From contig JAOPKD010000008.1 in NCBI GenBank assembly GCA_025517565.1, forward strand, positions 1 to 64,000: a stretch of DNA of 64,000 nt. The letters run 5' to 3'. Position 1 is the stretch's first letter. Every line of letters begins with the position of its first letter. The translations under genes were made by a program, and so were the position numbers. This stretch comes from Halapricum hydrolyticum. GTDB taxonomy: Archaea > Halobacteriota > Halobacteria > Halobacteriales > Haloarculaceae. A model generated the notes under the pieces. That model was not told where the DNA came from. It saw only the letters and a list, made by a program, of their open reading frames with translations, and searched no databases. Shown here piece by piece: positions 54,063 through 63,331 of the stretch.

Positions 54063-54583
54063 TATTCTTCCTCAGCTGCGGCTTCCTCAGCCTGTTCTTC
54101 TTTGATCGCTTCGACGTTGACACCGATCGTCCCCTCGGTACGGCCCGTGGACTTGGTGCGCTGGCCACGGACTTTCTGTCCGCGCTTGTGGCGGACGCCC
54201 TTGTAGGAGTCGATCATCTTCATGCGGTTGATGTCCTGACGACGCGTGAGATCGAGCTCGTTACCGATCTCGTGGGTCGTCTCACCGCTGAAGAAGTCGT
54301 TGCGATGGTTCGCGAGCCACTCCGGGACCTCGTCGGCGAACCCTTCGACCAGTTCGACGATCTCGTCGATCTGCTCTTCGTCGAGGCGGCCGAAGGTTTC
54401 CCGGCGATCGACGCCCGCCTTCTGGGCGATGATCCGAGCGGCGCGGTGGCCGATACCGTTCATGTCTGTCAGCGAACGCTCGACCGACTTGGTGCCGTCG
54501 AGGTCCGTCTGTCCGATGCGGACGAAGTACTGGAGGTCCTCGTCGTCCTCCGGCACGTCCGCGTCTGGGTCTTCTGCACTCAT
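54062..54583 (-). CDS. rps13: 30S ribosomal protein S13
   Basis: A 173-residue S13 protein has [35 protein letters not shown], and the [20 protein letters not shown] tail. An acidic N terminus (about 20 residues) and an acidic C terminus flank the core, which is usual for haloarchaea. The start at 54583 lies 18 bp after the 3' end of tRNA-Ser. Confidence 0.95.
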   Translation of the reverse strand: MSAEDPDADVPEDDEDLQYFVRIGQTDLDGTKSVERSLTDMNGIGHRAARIIAQKAGVDRRETFGRLDEEQIDEIVELVEGFADEVPEWLANHRNDFFSGETTHEIGNELDLTRRQDINRMKMIDSYKGVRHKRGQKVRGQRTKSTGRTEGTIGVNVEAIKEEQAEEAAAEEE

Positions 54584-54600
54584 GTGTGGGTTGGGTGAAG

Positions 54601-54683
54601 CGTCGTGGCGGGGATTCGAACCCCGGAGGCTTGACGCCACATGGTTAGCAACCATGCGCCTTGGGCCGCTTGGCTACCACGAC
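54601..54683 (-). tRNA. tRNA-Ser (GCT)
   Basis: An 83-nt class II tRNA has acceptor stem GTCGTGG/CCACGAC and discriminator G. The anticodon loop TTGCTAA carries GCT in a CATGG/CCATG stem, with a long variable arm and T loop GGTTCGAATCC. It precedes rps13 and is probably the first gene of the operon transcript. Confidence 0.93.
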
Positions 54684-54805
54684 TCGCTTGCAGTGTACTC
54701 GCGCCCTCTCGGACTCGGGGGCCGGTCCCCCTGCACGATTCGTACGTGACTGCTCTGTTGTGCCGGCATATAAGCCCAACGGATCGACCGCCGCGTGTCA
54801 AAACG

Positions 54806-54990
54806 GATCAACCGTCGTGGGGCGCTGTCGGACGGCGGCAAACCAGCCGCCGTCGGGCGCTGCATGTCGACGGCAAACCAGCCGTCGTGGGGCGCTGCAT
54901 GTCGACGGCAAACCAGCCGTCGTGGGGCGCTGCATGTCGACGGCAGATCAGCCGTCGTCTAGCGCTGGCGGACGGCGACAGTTCAGTCGT
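54806..54990 (-). repeat. Stop-codon-anchored tandem repeat, 35-bp unit
   Basis: Units with a strict 35-bp period (aligned positions 54806, 54841, 54876, 54911, 54946, 54981) extend from the end of moaA, whose TGA is at 54983-54985, towards the tRNA-Ser gene. In the minus-strand reading each unit has a GACGACTGA-like end, matching the moaA stop, and a TGCCGTCGACATGCAGCG core. The central three units are nearly identical and the outer ones degenerate. The arrays at 14244 and 23191 behave the same way. No gene lies in this gap. Confidence 0.85.
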
Positions 54991-55996
54991 CGTCTGCCGT
55001 GACCCGGCCGTGTTCGACGACAAGCGGTTCGCCGACGTACTCGTCGTTTCGCACCCATTCGCCGTCTTCCTCGACCATGAACTCCCCGTAGTAGGGCACG
55101 CGGTCGCCGACGACCTCGTGGAACGCGGCCCGGATCTCTGCTTCGGACAGTTCGCCCATCGGATGCACACGCGGACGGTTGAGACATCCCTTCAGCGAAC
55201 CGTCGTGGGTGACGCGCACGCGATGGCAGCTTTCGCAGAAATCAGCGTTTTCGACCGGATCGACGACCTCGACCATTCCCTCACCGTCGCCGTCTTCGGC
55301 ACGGACGAAGTACCGCTTGCGGTCGTGCATCTCCCGGGTTTCCACGCGGTCGGCGCGGTCGTCCAACCACTCGTGGACGCGGTCGACGTCGACCGCCCAC
55401 TCGGGGTGGCCCGCGATCTCGGGCATGTACTCGATGAGCTGCAACCGCAGGCCGTCGCGCTCGGCGACCCGATCGACCAGCTGCGGGACGTACTCGACAG
55501 TGCCCTCGAAGACCACCATGTTCAGCTTGACCGGGTCGAGTCCGGCCTCCAGCGCGGCGTCGACACCCTCGACGACCCGGTCGTAGGCACCGCTTTTCGT
55601 GATCTCGGCGAACGCCTCGGGATCAACCGCGTCCTGGGAGACGTTGACCCGTTCGAGGCCGGCTTCCACCAGCCCTTCGGCACGACCCGGCAGGAAGGAA
55701 CCGTTCGTCGTCAGCGAGACCTCCATGCCATCGGGCGCACGCCGGACGATCTCTTCGAGGTCCTCCCGCAACATCGGCTCGCCGCCGGTGAGCTTGACGG
55801 CCTCGACGTCCAGATCGGCGGCGACCGACAGCACGCGGACGACCTCGTCGGTAGTCATTTCCTCGTCCCGTGGTGCCATCGGTCCGCGGGTATCGCCCAG
55901 CCCCTCGTTGTGGCAGTACACGCAGTCGAAGTTACACCGGTCGGTCAGCGACATCCGGATCTCGGTCAGCTCGCGGCCGAACCCGTCGACGAGCAT
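54983..55996 (-). CDS. moaA: GTP 3',8-cyclase (molybdopterin biosynthesis)
   Basis: A 337-residue radical SAM enzyme has CNFDCVYC at the N terminus and [16 protein letters not shown]. The second cluster is in [19 protein letters not shown], with three cysteines. It converts GTP to the cyclic pyranopterin precursor. The C-terminal Gly-Gly tail is not present: the protein ends in VTADDD. The stop codon lies in a 35-bp repeat. Other molybdopterin functions are in the mobB-moaE fusion at 59.7 kb. Confidence 0.92.
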   Translation of the reverse strand: MLVDGFGRELTEIRMSLTDRCNFDCVYCHNEGLGDTRGPMAPRDEEMTTDEVVRVLSVAADLDVEAVKLTGGEPMLREDLEEIVRRAPDGMEVSLTTNGSFLPGRAEGLVEAGLERVNVSQDAVDPEAFAEITKSGAYDRVVEGVDAALEAGLDPVKLNMVVFEGTVEYVPQLVDRVAERDGLRLQLIEYMPEIAGHPEWAVDVDRVHEWLDDRADRVETREMHDRKRYFVRAEDGDGEGMVEVVDPVENADFCESCHRVRVTHDGSLKGCLNRPRVHPMGELSEAEIRAAFHEVVGDRVPYYGEFMVEEDGEWVRNDEYVGEPLVVEHGRVTADDD

Positions 55997-56133
55997 TACT
56001 CCTGTAGGTGTTCTCGGACGAGCGATTTAACTCCGCCGCCCAACGGGGCTTCGACGTAACTCCTATCGATTACCGTCACGACGAGCGGTCGTTGTCACAA
56101 CCCTTATCGACAGTCCGGCGCCAACTCCGTGGC

Positions 56134-57171
56134 ATGGACGAACAGGAGATACGCGATCGGCTCGCAACCGTCGAGGACCCGGATCTCGGCGACGACATCG
56201 TCTCACTGGGACTGGTCAACGACATTACGATCGATGACGACAGCGTCACGATCGACCTCGCACTCGGTGCGCCGTACTCGCCAACGGAGACGGCGATTGC
56301 CGAGAACGTCCGCGAGGCGCTCGCCGACCTCGACATGGAAGTCGAGTTGTCCGCGTCGATCGACCGTGGGCTCGAGCCCCACGAGCAGGTACTGCCGAAC
56401 GTGACGAACATCATCGCCGTCGCCTCCGGGAAAGGTGGCGTCGGCAAGAGCACCGTCGCGGTCAACCTGGCTGCAGGACTGTCCGACCTCGGTGCCGACG
56501 TGGGCCTGTTCGACGCCGACATCTACGGTCCGAACGTCCCGCGGATGCTGGGCTCGGACGAGCGGCCCGAAGCGACCCCCGACGAGCAGATCATCCCGCC
56601 CGAAAAGCACGGCCTGAAGCTGATGAGCATCGATCTACTGATGGGCGAAGACGCGCCCGTGATCTGGCGCGGCCCGATGGTCGACAAGGTGCTCACGCAG
56701 CTGTGGGAGGACGTCCAGTGGGGCGATCTCGATTACATGGTCGTCGACCTGCCGCCGGGGACCGGCGACACCCAGCTGACGCTGCTGCAGACCGTTCCCG
56801 TCGCCGGGGCTGTCATCGTCACGACGCCACAGGAGGTCGCACTCGACGACGCCCGGAAAGGACTGGAGATGTTCGGCAAACACGAGACGCCCGTCCTGGG
56901 CATCGTCGAGAACATGAGTTCGTTCAAGTGTCCCGACTGTGGCTCCGAGCACGCGATTTTCGGCGACGGCGGCGGGGAAGCGTTCGCCGAGGAGATGTCG
57001 ATGCCGTTCCTCGGACGGATCCCGCTCGATCCGGCGATCCGCGAGCGCGGCGACGCGGGCGAGCCGATTGTCTTCGGTGAGGGCGAGACCGCCGGCGCGT
57101 TCCGGTCGTTCGTCGAGAAGACCGCGAACAATCAGGGCTTCGTCAACCGGCGGCGCGCGTCCGAGAAGTAA
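56134..57171 (+). CDS. Mrp/NBP35-family iron-sulfur cluster carrier ATPase
   Basis: A 345-residue protein. An N-terminal DUF59 domain (about residues 1-75, LATVEDPDLGDDIVSLGLV) is followed by a P-loop ATPase with GKGGVGKSTVAVNLA and switch motifs VDLPPGTGDTQL and DADIYGPNVPRML. The CPDCGSEHAIFG pair of cysteines probably binds a transient Fe-S cluster at the dimer interface. The start at 56134 follows from the DUF59 domain; an upstream extension of 42 residues is rejected. Confidence 0.9.
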   Translation: MDEQEIRDRLATVEDPDLGDDIVSLGLVNDITIDDDSVTIDLALGAPYSPTETAIAENVREALADLDMEVELSASIDRGLEPHEQVLPNVTNIIAVASGKGGVGKSTVAVNLAAGLSDLGADVGLFDADIYGPNVPRMLGSDERPEATPDEQIIPPEKHGLKLMSIDLLMGEDAPVIWRGPMVDKVLTQLWEDVQWGDLDYMVVDLPPGTGDTQLTLLQTVPVAGAVIVTTPQEVALDDARKGLEMFGKHETPVLGIVENMSSFKCPDCGSEHAIFGDGGGEAFAEEMSMPFLGRIPLDPAIRERGDAGEPIVFGEGETAGAFRSFVEKTANNQGFVNRRRASEK

Positions 57172-57187
57172 GAGAAATCCGACAGTT

Positions 57188-58849
57188 CTAGCGTTCTTGC
57201 CGGAGCCGGTCGACGACGAACGACCGGTCCAGTTTCGCCAGGAACGGCCCGAGCTTGGGCCCTTCTTCGAGGTCGAAAAAGAGTCGATAGCCGGCGGCGA
57301 ACAGATCGGCTACCTCGACGCCGTGGCGGTCGGCGGCCTCGTAGATCTCGGCCTGGATATCTTCGCCGTCGCCACCCGACTGGACGACGTCGGCCACGTC
57401 TTCCAGAGCCTCGGCGGTCGCCGTGTCGAACTCGACGTCGGGGATCGATTCGCGCTTGAGTTCGTAGTTGAACTCGTTGTCCGTCCGGCGGGCCCACTCG
57501 CGGGCGCGCTCGACCCGCGACAGCGCCTTCTCGACGGCCCAGTCGGGGGCGTCGTCGGGAATATGCCCCTCACGGCGCGCGATCTCCTCGCGGAGGTCGG
57601 GGTCGTCGGTCATCCCGAGTACCGCGGCGAACGTATAGGGGATGCGGATCCGCTCGGGCCGGGGCTCTTCGAGTAGCGGATACGCGCGCTCGGCGAGCTC
57701 GGCCTCCTGTTCGGCGAGTTCTGCGGCTCGATCGCCGTCCGTCTCGACCTCTCCGAAATAGAGCTGCTCGAAGCGGTCGAACTCGTCGACCAGCTGATCG
57801 AGACCGTCGATCGAGAAGTCCCGCGCTGTCGTCGGATCCTTGAGGAAGAAATACCGGAGTACCTCCGGCTCTAGCAGTTCCAGGACCTCTTCGACGGTGA
57901 CGATGTTGCCCGAGGAGGAAGAGAGCGCCTCGCCGTCGAGAGTGAACCACTCGTAGACCATCGGCACCGGTGGCTCGGTGTCGAAGACGTTCCGGGCGAT
58001 GTCCTCGCCGGAGGGCCAGGACCCCTCGGCGTGGTCCTTGCCGAAGGGCTCGAAGTCGACGCCGAGCACGTCCCACTGGGCGGGCCACTCGAAGCGCCAG
58101 GGGAGTTTCCCCTCACGAAGCGAGGCCGTCCCCTCGTGGCCACACCCCTCGATCGTCTCGTCGCCGGCCTCGACGTCCGCACAGACGTACTCGATCTCGC
58201 CGGCGTCGAGGTCGACGTTCGTGATCTCTTCTGTGAGATGTCCACACGCTTCACACTGTGCCTGGAACGGAACGTAGTCCTCGTCAATCTTCGCCTGGTA
58301 CTCGCCGAGCACCTCGCGTGCGCGGTCCTGGTTCGCGAGGACGTGTTCGATGGCGTCGTCGAACGCTCCCGACTCGTAGAGTTCCGTGTTCGAGACGAAC
58401 TCGATCGGGACGCCCAGTCGCTCTGCGTCCTGTTCGAGAATCTTCGTGAAGTGTGCTCCATACGAGTCACAGCAACCGAACGGATCGGGGATGTCGGTGT
58501 ATGGCTTGCCGAGGTTCCGGCCGAGTGCCCCGGCGTCGACTTCGCCGAGCCCGACGATGTTCCCGTCCAGATCCGCGAGTCGTCGCGGGAGCTTGCGCAG
58601 ACGATCCCGGTCGTCGCTGGTGAACACCTGCCGGACCTCGTGACCGCGCTCGCGCAGGACCTCGGCGACGAAATACCCGCGCATAATCTCGTTGACGTGC
58701 CCCAGGTGGGGAACGCCCGACGGGGAGACGCCGCCCTTGATCACGATCGGTTCGTCGGGGTCGCGCGACTCGATCGCGTCGGCCACGGCGTCGGCCCAGA
58801 AGACCCGATCGCTCGATCGACCGACTTCGTAGGGATCGAGTTCAGTCAT
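57188..58849 (-). CDS. lysS: Class I lysyl-tRNA synthetase
   Basis: A 553-residue class I LysRS has the HIGH-like SGVPHLGHVNE near residue 45 and the KMSKS-like EALSSSSGNIVTVEE. A zinc-knuckle insertion (CEACGHL, later CADV and GCGHEG) lies in the centre and a helical anticodon domain follows. This unrelated class I enzyme is typical of archaea and spirochaetes. It overlaps pyrH by 8 bp. Confidence 0.94.
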   Translation of the reverse strand: MTELDPYEVGRSSDRVFWADAVADAIESRDPDEPIVIKGGVSPSGVPHLGHVNEIMRGYFVAEVLRERGHEVRQVFTSDDRDRLRKLPRRLADLDGNIVGLGEVDAGALGRNLGKPYTDIPDPFGCCDSYGAHFTKILEQDAERLGVPIEFVSNTELYESGAFDDAIEHVLANQDRAREVLGEYQAKIDEDYVPFQAQCEACGHLTEEITNVDLDAGEIEYVCADVEAGDETIEGCGHEGTASLREGKLPWRFEWPAQWDVLGVDFEPFGKDHAEGSWPSGEDIARNVFDTEPPVPMVYEWFTLDGEALSSSSGNIVTVEEVLELLEPEVLRYFFLKDPTTARDFSIDGLDQLVDEFDRFEQLYFGEVETDGDRAAELAEQEAELAERAYPLLEEPRPERIRIPYTFAAVLGMTDDPDLREEIARREGHIPDDAPDWAVEKALSRVERAREWARRTDNEFNYELKRESIPDVEFDTATAEALEDVADVVQSGGDGEDIQAEIYEAADRHGVEVADLFAAGYRLFFDLEEGPKLGPFLAKLDRSFVVDRLRQER

Positions 58850-59540
58850 GGTCCGGTGTGATTCGGGTTCCCTCGAAGTCGTCGTCCAGAACGGCCCGAC
58901 CGACCGACCCGGGGTCCGTCCCGTCGAGTACGATGGCTTCGATCCCCGAGCGCTCGATCACCTTCGCTGCGAGCAGGTCGATCGGGGCGTTCGACCCGGC
59001 GGAGCCGAGCGACTCGCCGCGGGCGACCAGTTCGACCAGTTCGCCCGCGGTCATCTCCTCGTAGCGCTCGGCGTCGGGGTCCTCGTTCGGATCGGCGTCG
59101 AAGACGCCGGGGACGGAGGTCGCGAACACGAGCTGGTCGGCGTCGACGTATTCGGCGAGGGCCGCGGACACGGCGTCGGTCGTCTGGGCCGGCACGACCC
59201 CACCCATCACGACCACGCGATCCCGGTGGAGCGACTCGGCTGCTTCCTCGTAGTTCGTCGGCACTGTTGGCGATGCGAGATCCTCGTCCAGCGCCGCCAG
59301 CAGGAGACGGGCGTTCAGCCGCGTCGTGTCGATCCCGAGCTGGTCGAGTTCGCCCTCGTTGGCACCCAGCGATCGGGCCGCGCCGATGTACTCCCGGGCG
59401 GTCGGACCGCCGCCGACGACGACCCCGAGGTCGTGGCCCGCTGCCGCCAGCGATTCGACGACGTCGGCGTACTCCGCCACCCGCCCGGCGTCCAGATCCG
59501 GTACGAGCACGCTCCCGCCGATAGAGACGACTGTTTTCAT
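58842..59540 (-). CDS. pyrH: UMP kinase
   Basis: A 232-residue amino-acid-kinase-fold protein has VVSIGGSVLVPD at the N terminus, VVVGGGPTAREYI and TTDAVSAALAEYVDADQLVFAT, then VPGVFDADPNEDPDAERYEE. The order fits archaeal PyrH, which phosphorylates UMP to UDP, rather than isopentenyl phosphate kinase. It is upstream of lysS with an 8-bp overlap. Confidence 0.9.
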   Translation of the reverse strand: MKTVVSIGGSVLVPDLDAGRVAEYADVVESLAAAGHDLGVVVGGGPTAREYIGAARSLGANEGELDQLGIDTTRLNARLLLAALDEDLASPTVPTNYEEAAESLHRDRVVVMGGVVPAQTTDAVSAALAEYVDADQLVFATSVPGVFDADPNEDPDAERYEEMTAGELVELVARGESLGSAGSNAPIDLLAAKVIERSGIEAIVLDGTDPGSVGRAVLDDDFEGTRITPDHD

Positions 59541-59692
59541 TGGATCGGCGTAGCCGCGATGCGCTCTTAAGTATTGTCAAGCAGTCTCTGGACGTGCTCC
59601 CGTCTCGTGTCACCGAACACCACGGGAGGACATCGACGGCTGGCTGCAGCATGACCGCTACTGTCAAACCGTCGGCCCTCCTCTGGGAGCAC

Positions 59693-60517
59693 ATGCACGT
59701 ACTGGGTGTCGTCGGCTACTCCGACACCGGGAAGACGACGCTGCTGGAGCGACTGGCCGAGCGACTGGCCGAACGCGGGCGCGTGGCGACGATCAAGCAC
59801 CTCCACGAGTTCGACATCGACGTCGAGGGCAAAGACACTGATCGCCACCGCGCGGCCGGCGCTGACCGGACTTACGGGATAACCGACGACGGCGAGTGGT
59901 TCGCGACAGGGTCGGACCGGACGCTCCGGGACGCCCTCGAGGACGTCGCTCCGGAGTTCGACTACGCGCTCGTCGAGGGGTTCAGCGGGGCCGCGATCCC
60001 GCAGGTCGTCATCGGCGAGCGCGACCACGCCGGCGACGCGATCGCGACCGCGCCGGAGGCCGACGCGGTCGACGTCGACGACGTCGTCGACGCGCTTGAA
60101 CAGACGGAGCCGTTCGAGACGCTCGAATCGCTCGTCTGGCGCGTCAAAGACGATCCCGCCGCTGAACGCGCCGGAGCGATCGCGACGTTTACCGGGCAGG
60201 TCCGGGCGAAAGACGGCCCCGAAGACGACCGTACCGAACACCTGGCCTTCGAGAAGTACGAGGGAGTCGCCGAGCAGCGACTTGCGGGTATCGAGCAGGA
60301 CCTCGAATCCAGGGACAGCGTGCTGTCGGTTGAACTTCACCACCGGACCGGCACGATCGAGGCCGGAGAGGACATCGTTTTCGTCGTCGTGCTCGCAGGC
60401 CACCGCACGGAGGCGTTCGAGGCCGTTTCCGACGGGATCGACCGTCTCAAAGAGGACGTCCCGATCTTCAAGAAAGAAATCACCGTTGAGGACTCCTTCT
60501 GGGTACACGAGCGGTAA
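59693..60517 (+). CDS. MobB-MoaE fusion protein
   Basis: A 274-residue protein. Residues 1 to about 140 are a MobB-type GTPase (GYSDTGKTTLLERLAERLAE, VATIKHLHEFDIDVEGKDTD, ALVEGFS). Residues about 150-274 are MoaE, the large subunit of molybdopterin synthase (GAIATFTGQVRAKDG, LAFEKYEGVAEQRL, SVELHHRTGTIEAGEDIVFV). It links dithiolene synthesis with guanine-dinucleotide attachment. The start at 59693 places the P-loop at residues 8-15. MoaD must be encoded elsewhere. Confidence 0.9.
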   Translation: MHVLGVVGYSDTGKTTLLERLAERLAERGRVATIKHLHEFDIDVEGKDTDRHRAAGADRTYGITDDGEWFATGSDRTLRDALEDVAPEFDYALVEGFSGAAIPQVVIGERDHAGDAIATAPEADAVDVDDVVDALEQTEPFETLESLVWRVKDDPAAERAGAIATFTGQVRAKDGPEDDRTEHLAFEKYEGVAEQRLAGIEQDLESRDSVLSVELHHRTGTIEAGEDIVFVVVLAGHRTEAFEAVSDGIDRLKEDVPIFKKEITVEDSFWVHER

Positions 60518-60621
60518 TACCGGTTTTCGATTTTGCGAACACGGGGGTTTTCGGGTACTTCAGCCCGCGATCGTATGACGATAAAATCACAATAGGATGA
60601 AGATCAGAAACGCTAATGTGC

Positions 60622-60669
60622 TGTTTTAAAATGTCTCGGGGGTTTTGAGAGTGTTTTAAAACGTCCGGG
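60622..60669 (+). promoter_or_regulatory. Two direct repeats 30 bp apart before the DUF7123 gene
   Basis: TGTTTTAAAATGTCTCGGG (from 60622) and TGTTTTAAAACGTCCGGGA (from 60652) are nearly identical and start exactly 30 bp apart, three helical turns. They sit about 50-95 bp before the TATA-like CTTATATG at 60719-60726. The arrangement fits a pair of regulator-binding sites on one face of the DNA. Confidence 0.5.
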
Positions 60670-60718
60670 AGATACCGGCCTGCGCTAAAATCGGCCGAAC
60701 TCCATCAAAGCTTCCTGC

Positions 60719-60726
60719 GCTTATAT
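60719..60726 (+). promoter_or_regulatory. TATA box of the DUF7123 gene
   Basis: CTTATATG lies 21 bp before an ATG at 60747 and 39 bp before the preferred ATG at 60765, so transcription should start near 60747. Either a leaderless mRNA or an 18-nt leader would result. Confidence 0.5.
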
Positions 60727-60764
60727 GCACCCACAGACGATACGGGATGTTGAGGCGATTTCAA

Positions 60765-61031
60765 ATGAGTGCGACGACACAGCCCTCCCCTGACAGTGCT
60801 GAGCCGGAGTCGACGGCGTCCAAAGAGGAACGTCTCCGGTCGTATCTTCGCGAGAAGGTGACCGAGAACGGCGAACTCTACTTCAAGAGCAAATTCATCG
60901 CCGACGAGGTCGGTCTCTCGCCGAAAGAGATCGGCGCGCTGATGGTCAAGCTCAAAGAGTCGGCGAGCGACATCGAAGTCGAAAAGTGGTCCTACACGAG
61001 CGCAACGACCTGGCGGATCGAGCCAGCCTGA
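60765..61031 (+). CDS. DUF7123-like small winged-helix protein
   Basis: An 88-residue protein starts MSATTQPSPDSAEPE with a disordered acidic segment. A winged-helix-like domain follows (LRSYLREKVTENGELYFKSK, ADEVGLSPKEIGALMVKL, VEKWSYTSATTWRIE). The WSYTSATTWRI end is well conserved in haloarchaea. It probably binds DNA or modulates a regulator, but no target is known. The alternative start at 60747 would add six residues. A copy of the conserved element follows 13 bp after the stop. Confidence 0.72.
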   Translation: MSATTQPSPDSAEPESTASKEERLRSYLREKVTENGELYFKSKFIADEVGLSPKEIGALMVKLKESASDIEVEKWSYTSATTWRIEPA

Positions 61032-61043
61032 TGGATACGGATC

Positions 61044-61112
61044 GCTGTACGTCCCCTCCGCATCGACCGCCCAATGGCGGTCGGAGCGGTAAATCGCTAC
61101 AGCAACCCGTCT
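61044..61112 (+). other. Conserved intergenic element, copy B (best formed)
   Basis: It has an outer 6-bp stem GCTGTA (61044-61049) with TACAGC (61098-61103) and an inner perfect 7-bp hairpin GACCGCC/GGCGGTC with CAAT loop (61065-61082). The box GAGCGGTAAATCG follows, and then CAACCCGTCT. It starts 13 bp after the DUF7123 stop and ends about 90 bp before the site-2 protease start. It is the most regular of the three copies and the best model for the fold. Confidence 0.55.
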
Positions 61113-61203
61113 GACATTGTGTCCCCGCGGCTGTCGCTCCTGCGGTATTCGCCGTTTCGAACCGTCGATATTTTATGAACCACTCCCCTGTCGATAGACA
61201 GGA

Positions 61204-62328
61204 ATGTCGACGGTGCCGCCAGCGGACGCCCCGACGGCGGAGGACCTCGCGCCGGTCTTCGAGGTACTCGAGGTGCGCCACGAGGACGACCGGATACTCT
61301 ACGTCGGCCGTCCGCGCGCACCGCTATCGACCGTCGAATCGGAGCTCGCACCGCTGTTTTACGAGCGCGGCTTCGACCTGCAGTTGACGGCCCGCTCGGG
61401 GGACGGGAACCCCGAGCACGTCCTGGTCGTCAGCGAGCGCTCGATCGGGATCGACGGCGTCCCTTGGAAGAACCTCGCCCTCGCGCTCGCGACGGTGCTG
61501 ACGACGCTGTACGCGGGGACAGTCTGGTATCACGTGGACGTGACTGCCGACCCGCTGAACCTGTTGCGAGCCTGGCCGTTCTCGCTCGGGATCCTTACGA
61601 TCCTGGGCGTCCACGAGTTCGGTCACTACCTCACCAGCCGGATTCACCGCGTCGACGCCAGTCTGCCGTATTTCATTCCGATCCCGCCCCCGTTCGGAAC
61701 CGCCGGCGCGATCATTCGGATGCGTGGCCGGATCCCGAACCGGAAGGCGTTGCTCGACATCGGTGCCTCCGGCCCGCTTGCGGGCATCGTCGCGACCGTC
61801 GTCGTGACGGTGATCGGACTCTCCCTCGACCCGATCACGGTCCCCCGGTCGGTCGCGACGAGCGACGCCGCCCGGATCGAGTTCGCCGAGCCGCTGTTGT
61901 TGCGCGGGCTGGCGTGGCTGACCGGCCAGCCGATGTCGTACGCCGACCCGACGAAACAGCTCCATCCGCTGGTGTTCGCCGGTTGGCTCGGCATGCTGGT
62001 AACCTTTCTCAACCTCCTGCCGGTCGGACAACTCGACGGCGGACACGTCCTGCGAGCGCTGATGGGTCCACGCCAGGAGACCGTCGCTGCCGCGGTTCCG
62101 GCCGTGCTGTTCGGATTCGCCGGTGTGTTGCTGCTGGTCGGCGACGTCTCCGTCGAGGTCGGGATCTGGGTCGTCTGGGGCGTGTTCACGACGGTGCTGG
62201 CGTTTTTCGGCCCGGCGACCCCGATACGGGAGGAGCCACTCGACCGCAAACGGCAGGCGGTCGGTCTGCTCACGTTCGTTGTCGGGGTCCTCTGTTTCAT
62301 GCCGGTGCCGTTCCGGATCATCGTCTGA
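61204..62328 (+). CDS. Site-2 protease family membrane metalloprotease
   Basis: A 374-residue M50-family protease. A soluble N-terminal domain (about residues 1-85) precedes at least six helices. The zinc site is HEFGH (137-141) in one helix, and NLLPVGQLDGGH supplies the Asp ligand near residue 281. It cleaves transmembrane segments of regulators by intramembrane proteolysis. The substrate is unknown. A TATA-like ATATTTTATG lies about 35 bp upstream. Confidence 0.9.
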   Translation: MSTVPPADAPTAEDLAPVFEVLEVRHEDDRILYVGRPRAPLSTVESELAPLFYERGFDLQLTARSGDGNPEHVLVVSERSIGIDGVPWKNLALALATVLTTLYAGTVWYHVDVTADPLNLLRAWPFSLGILTILGVHEFGHYLTSRIHRVDASLPYFIPIPPPFGTAGAIIRMRGRIPNRKALLDIGASGPLAGIVATVVVTVIGLSLDPITVPRSVATSDAARIEFAEPLLLRGLAWLTGQPMSYADPTKQLHPLVFAGWLGMLVTFLNLLPVGQLDGGHVLRALMGPRQETVAAAVPAVLFGFAGVLLLVGDVSVEVGIWVVWGVFTTVLAFFGPATPIREEPLDRKRQAVGLLTFVVGVLCFMPVPFRIIV

Positions 62329-62372
62329 GGTGACCGACGTTCGTCCACAGAGCGGAAATCGCTGTCGGAGCG

Positions 62373-63242
62373 TCACCCCTGATGGGTGTATCCGCGATCC
62401 GGCATCGGTTCCCCGTCGAGCGTAATTCCCTCCTCGACGACAGTGCCGATGCGGGTTAGCGGCGTCGGTGTCGCCGATTTCGCCTTCGGGAGGTGAGGTT
62501 CGGGGATCGTACAGACGAGTTCGAAATCCTCGCCGAAGAACGCACCGAGTTCGAGTCGTTCGTCCGGGCCGGCGACCGAATCGACGACGTCGTCGACGGG
62601 CAGCGGCGTTTCGACGGCCATGCCACAGGCGCTCGCCTCGGCGAGCTGGTGGAGCGAGCGGGCGAGTCCGTCGCTGGAATCCATCATCGCGCTGGCGTAA
62701 GGTGCCAGCGCGCGCCCTGCCTCGATCCGCGGCTCGAAGCGAAAGAGCTCGTTCGCCCGCTCGAGTTCGCCGCGTTCGAACAGCCTGACGGCCCCGGCGC
62801 TGCGTCCGAGCGTCCCCGTGACGCAGATCGCGTCGCCGGGCCGAGCCCCAGACCGCAATACGGGGTCGTCAGTCCGGCCGACGGCGGCCGTCGAGACGGT
62901 AAATTCCTCGTGGCTGTCGAGATCGCCGCCGACGTACTCGCTCCCGGCCCCCTCACAGACGTCGCGAGCACCGTCGACGAACGCCAGGATCTCCGCCTGC
63001 TCGAAGACGGGTGCACCGTAGACTGCGACGGCCGCCGTCGGTTCGGCCCCCATCGCGGCCACGTCCGACAGGGAGGCGCCAACGGCCCGCCAGCCCGCCG
63101 TGTATCGGGTCGTTCCCGGCGGGAAGTCGGTCGTCTCGTGCAGCATGTCGATCGTCACGACCAGCCCGTCGATCACGGCCGCGTCGTCGCCCGCGCGTGG
63201 GAGGCGATCGGCGAGCAAGCCCAGCATCGTCCGCTCGTCCAT
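62373..63242 (-). CDS. thiL: Thiamine-monophosphate kinase
   Basis: A 289-residue AIR-synthase-fold kinase begins MDERTMLGLLADRL. It has GDDAAVIDGLVVTIDMLHETTDFPP (metal-binding Asp residues), AVGASLSDVAAMGAEPTAAV and ASAMMDSSDGLARSLHQLA. It phosphorylates thiamine monophosphate to thiamine diphosphate. The start at 63242 is chosen because the ORF upstream of it is Arg/Pro-rich noise. Confidence 0.92.
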   Translation of the reverse strand: MDERTMLGLLADRLPRAGDDAAVIDGLVVTIDMLHETTDFPPGTTRYTAGWRAVGASLSDVAAMGAEPTAAVAVYGAPVFEQAEILAFVDGARDVCEGAGSEYVGGDLDSHEEFTVSTAAVGRTDDPVLRSGARPGDAICVTGTLGRSAGAVRLFERGELERANELFRFEPRIEAGRALAPYASAMMDSSDGLARSLHQLAEASACGMAVETPLPVDDVVDSVAGPDERLELGAFFGEDFELVCTIPEPHLPKAKSATPTPLTRIGTVVEEGITLDGEPMPDRGYTHQG

Positions 63243-63331
63243 ACACCCGGTTGAGTGTCGAGTGGCAAAAGCACCGGCGGTCGGGACCTCGATCCGGAGA
63301 GTTAAAGCCGCCGTCGGGCGTGCACCCGGTA

